Assembly (NCBI GenBank): GCA_963210315.1
Contig: OY723299.1
Coordinates: 1,736,001-1,800,000 of the forward strand
Length of the DNA: 64,000 nt
Reading direction: 5' to 3'
Source: Rhynchopus euleeides
Lineage: Eukaryota; Euglenozoa; Diplonemea; Diplonemida; Diplonemidae
Shown: positions 63,100 to 64,000 of the stretch, in pieces
Numbering within the stretch: the first letter of the stretch is position 1
Layout of the letters: each line of letters opens with the position of its first letter
Translations under genes and position numbers: made by a program
The notes under the pieces: model-generated
The model's database searches: none
What the model was told of the DNA's origin: nothing
Seen by the model: only the letters and a program-made list of their open reading frames with translations

Positions 63100-63155
63100 T
63101 TGCAGCTGCTGAGCGCGAACCACCATCCTCCTTCATGTCGTGGTGGAGGTGAGGA
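63100..63155 (+). pseudogene. Displaced 3' end of Ubl-DUF4116 copy 4
   Basis: TTGCAGCTGCTGAGC through CATGTCGTGGTGGAGGTGAG matches 50973-51025 of copy 1 at most positions, including the stop codon. It is the fragment separated from its gene by the retroposon. Confidence 0.75.
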
Positions 63156-64000
63156 GGCTGCGCGCCACCACCGTGGGGCATGTCTCCACAGAGAGACGCC
63201 CACTCGGAGGTGTAGTCACTACGCATGTGTTCATCTCAGGCAAGCCAAGTCTTAGTTGACACCATGTGTCGCCGGTCCGGCTTTTCCCTGGGTTCCTTTC
63301 CGAATTTCACGTGTCAGGTAAGGGGGCCCTCGCTCCCAGTCACAGCTCGTCAGCCAGTAGGGGAAGTGGGCCGTGGCTCACTTTTTCTCACTCAGTCACA
63401 CCTGGTAGCCAAGGCCCCCTAAGAACTGTTTTTGTTTGGACTTTGGATGATTTCTTCTTCTTTCGCAACTTCCCATTTTGCTTCCGGGAAGGGAAGCCAT
63501 GTGTCACGCCGGGTTGGGAATCCTTCCTGAGTGCGGTACTGCAGATGGGCTGGCTTCTGCCTTCGGAAAGTTTTGTCCAAACCTTGCCACCAGGCCCACT
63601 TTGCGAGTACAGCCCTCCGTCGCGCACGTCGCTGATGACCATCGCCCTGCCACGTCAGATTGGTTGTCACACCCAACGGTATAACAGTTTCGCACTGGTT
63701 GTGTCTGCCAAAGCGCCGTGCTTACCTACGGGCTTGAAGGGGGGGTTACTGGCTTGCCCCGACCAGGTGCTACCGACGCTTTCCAAAAATATTCATGCGT
63801 GTGTGTGTGTGAGCAGGCAGTGTGCTGTAGCCCCTATGAAGGGCGTTGCCGTAAAGTAATTCTGCGTTGGTCTCTCAAACCACACTGCACACGCTGTACG
63901 CTCCCAGTGTGTGTGTGTGTGGCCCGCTCCCCCCACTATGTTGTCCCCGAGAGTCCCGCCGTGTCACGCTGGCCTGCATCCTAACCCGGGCGGCGCGAGG
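63156..64000. other. Spacer to window end
   Basis: No supportable gene. It includes foldback repeat copy B (63321-63420), the AGGTGCTACCGACGCTTTCC repeat at 63765-63797 and GT runs at 63801-63812 and 63908-63921. Confidence 0.5.
63321..63420. repeat. Small foldback repeat, copy B
   Basis: Same family as 5043-5154. The left end AGGGGGCCCTCGCTCCCAG is inverted against CTGGTAGCCAAGGCCCCCT, with a nearly identical interior. Confidence 0.6.

Overview
The window is nuclear DNA of a unicellular eukaryote. The evidence is GT-AG introns, long proteins of eukaryotic families (USP48-like deubiquitinase, Vps10/sortilin receptor, class III cyclase with membrane helices, Esf2/ABT1), a LINE-type retrotransposon, a pogo-type DNA transposon and a tRNA-headed retroposon. 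Every host gene I can support is on the + strand. Most start codons follow a long C/T tract and an AG within about 0-20 bases, which looks like a spliced-leader acceptor. This layout, the GC-rich genes in spacers full of GT runs and poly-G/poly-C, and a bacterial-type secreted carbohydrate-active enzyme fit Euglenozoa, most likely a diplonemid-like protist. That assignment is an inference; no rRNA or SL RNA gene is present to confirm it.

Layout. 1-1221 is the 3' end of a protein of unknown function. 5397-6023 encodes a small membrane protein. 6872-11593 is a five-exon USP48-like deubiquitinase ending in a ubiquitin-like domain and an NZF zinc finger. 13216-16522 is a five-exon Vps10/sortilin-type receptor. 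19237-20943 is a MIT-domain protein with a PH/TH1-like region. 21638-23710 is a membrane adenylate cyclase. 27865-29226 (possibly to 29407) carries three DUF3395-like repeats. 30644-31552 is unknown. 31863-35066 is a secreted DUF5060 glycoside-hydrolase-like enzyme with duplicated N-terminal modules. 46951-47865 is Esf2/ABT1.

36272-46714 is dominated by mobile DNA. A complete 4.4 kb pogo-like element with perfect 29-bp terminal inverted repeats and a TA target duplication encodes one polypeptide joining a Ulp1/C48-like protease, a CENP-B-type helix-turn-helix, a DDE transposase and a CCHC knuckle. It is followed by five inverted-repeat elements that almost abut one another; most are TA-flanked and two neighbouring pairs share a single TA.

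48200-64000 is a duplicated family of genes with an N-terminal ubiquitin-like domain followed by DUF4116 repeats. Four copies are arranged as two pairs, separated by a 5'-truncated RT-RNase H LINE. Copy 1 is frameshifted, copy 2 is cut off, copy 3 is shortened, and copy 4 has its last codons displaced by a tRNA-Gln-headed, poly(A)-tailed retroposon.

The host genes are not an operon by function. They cover ubiquitin removal, endosomal sorting, cAMP signalling, 18S rRNA processing and polysaccharide use. Their shared direction suggests co-transcription, not a common pathway.
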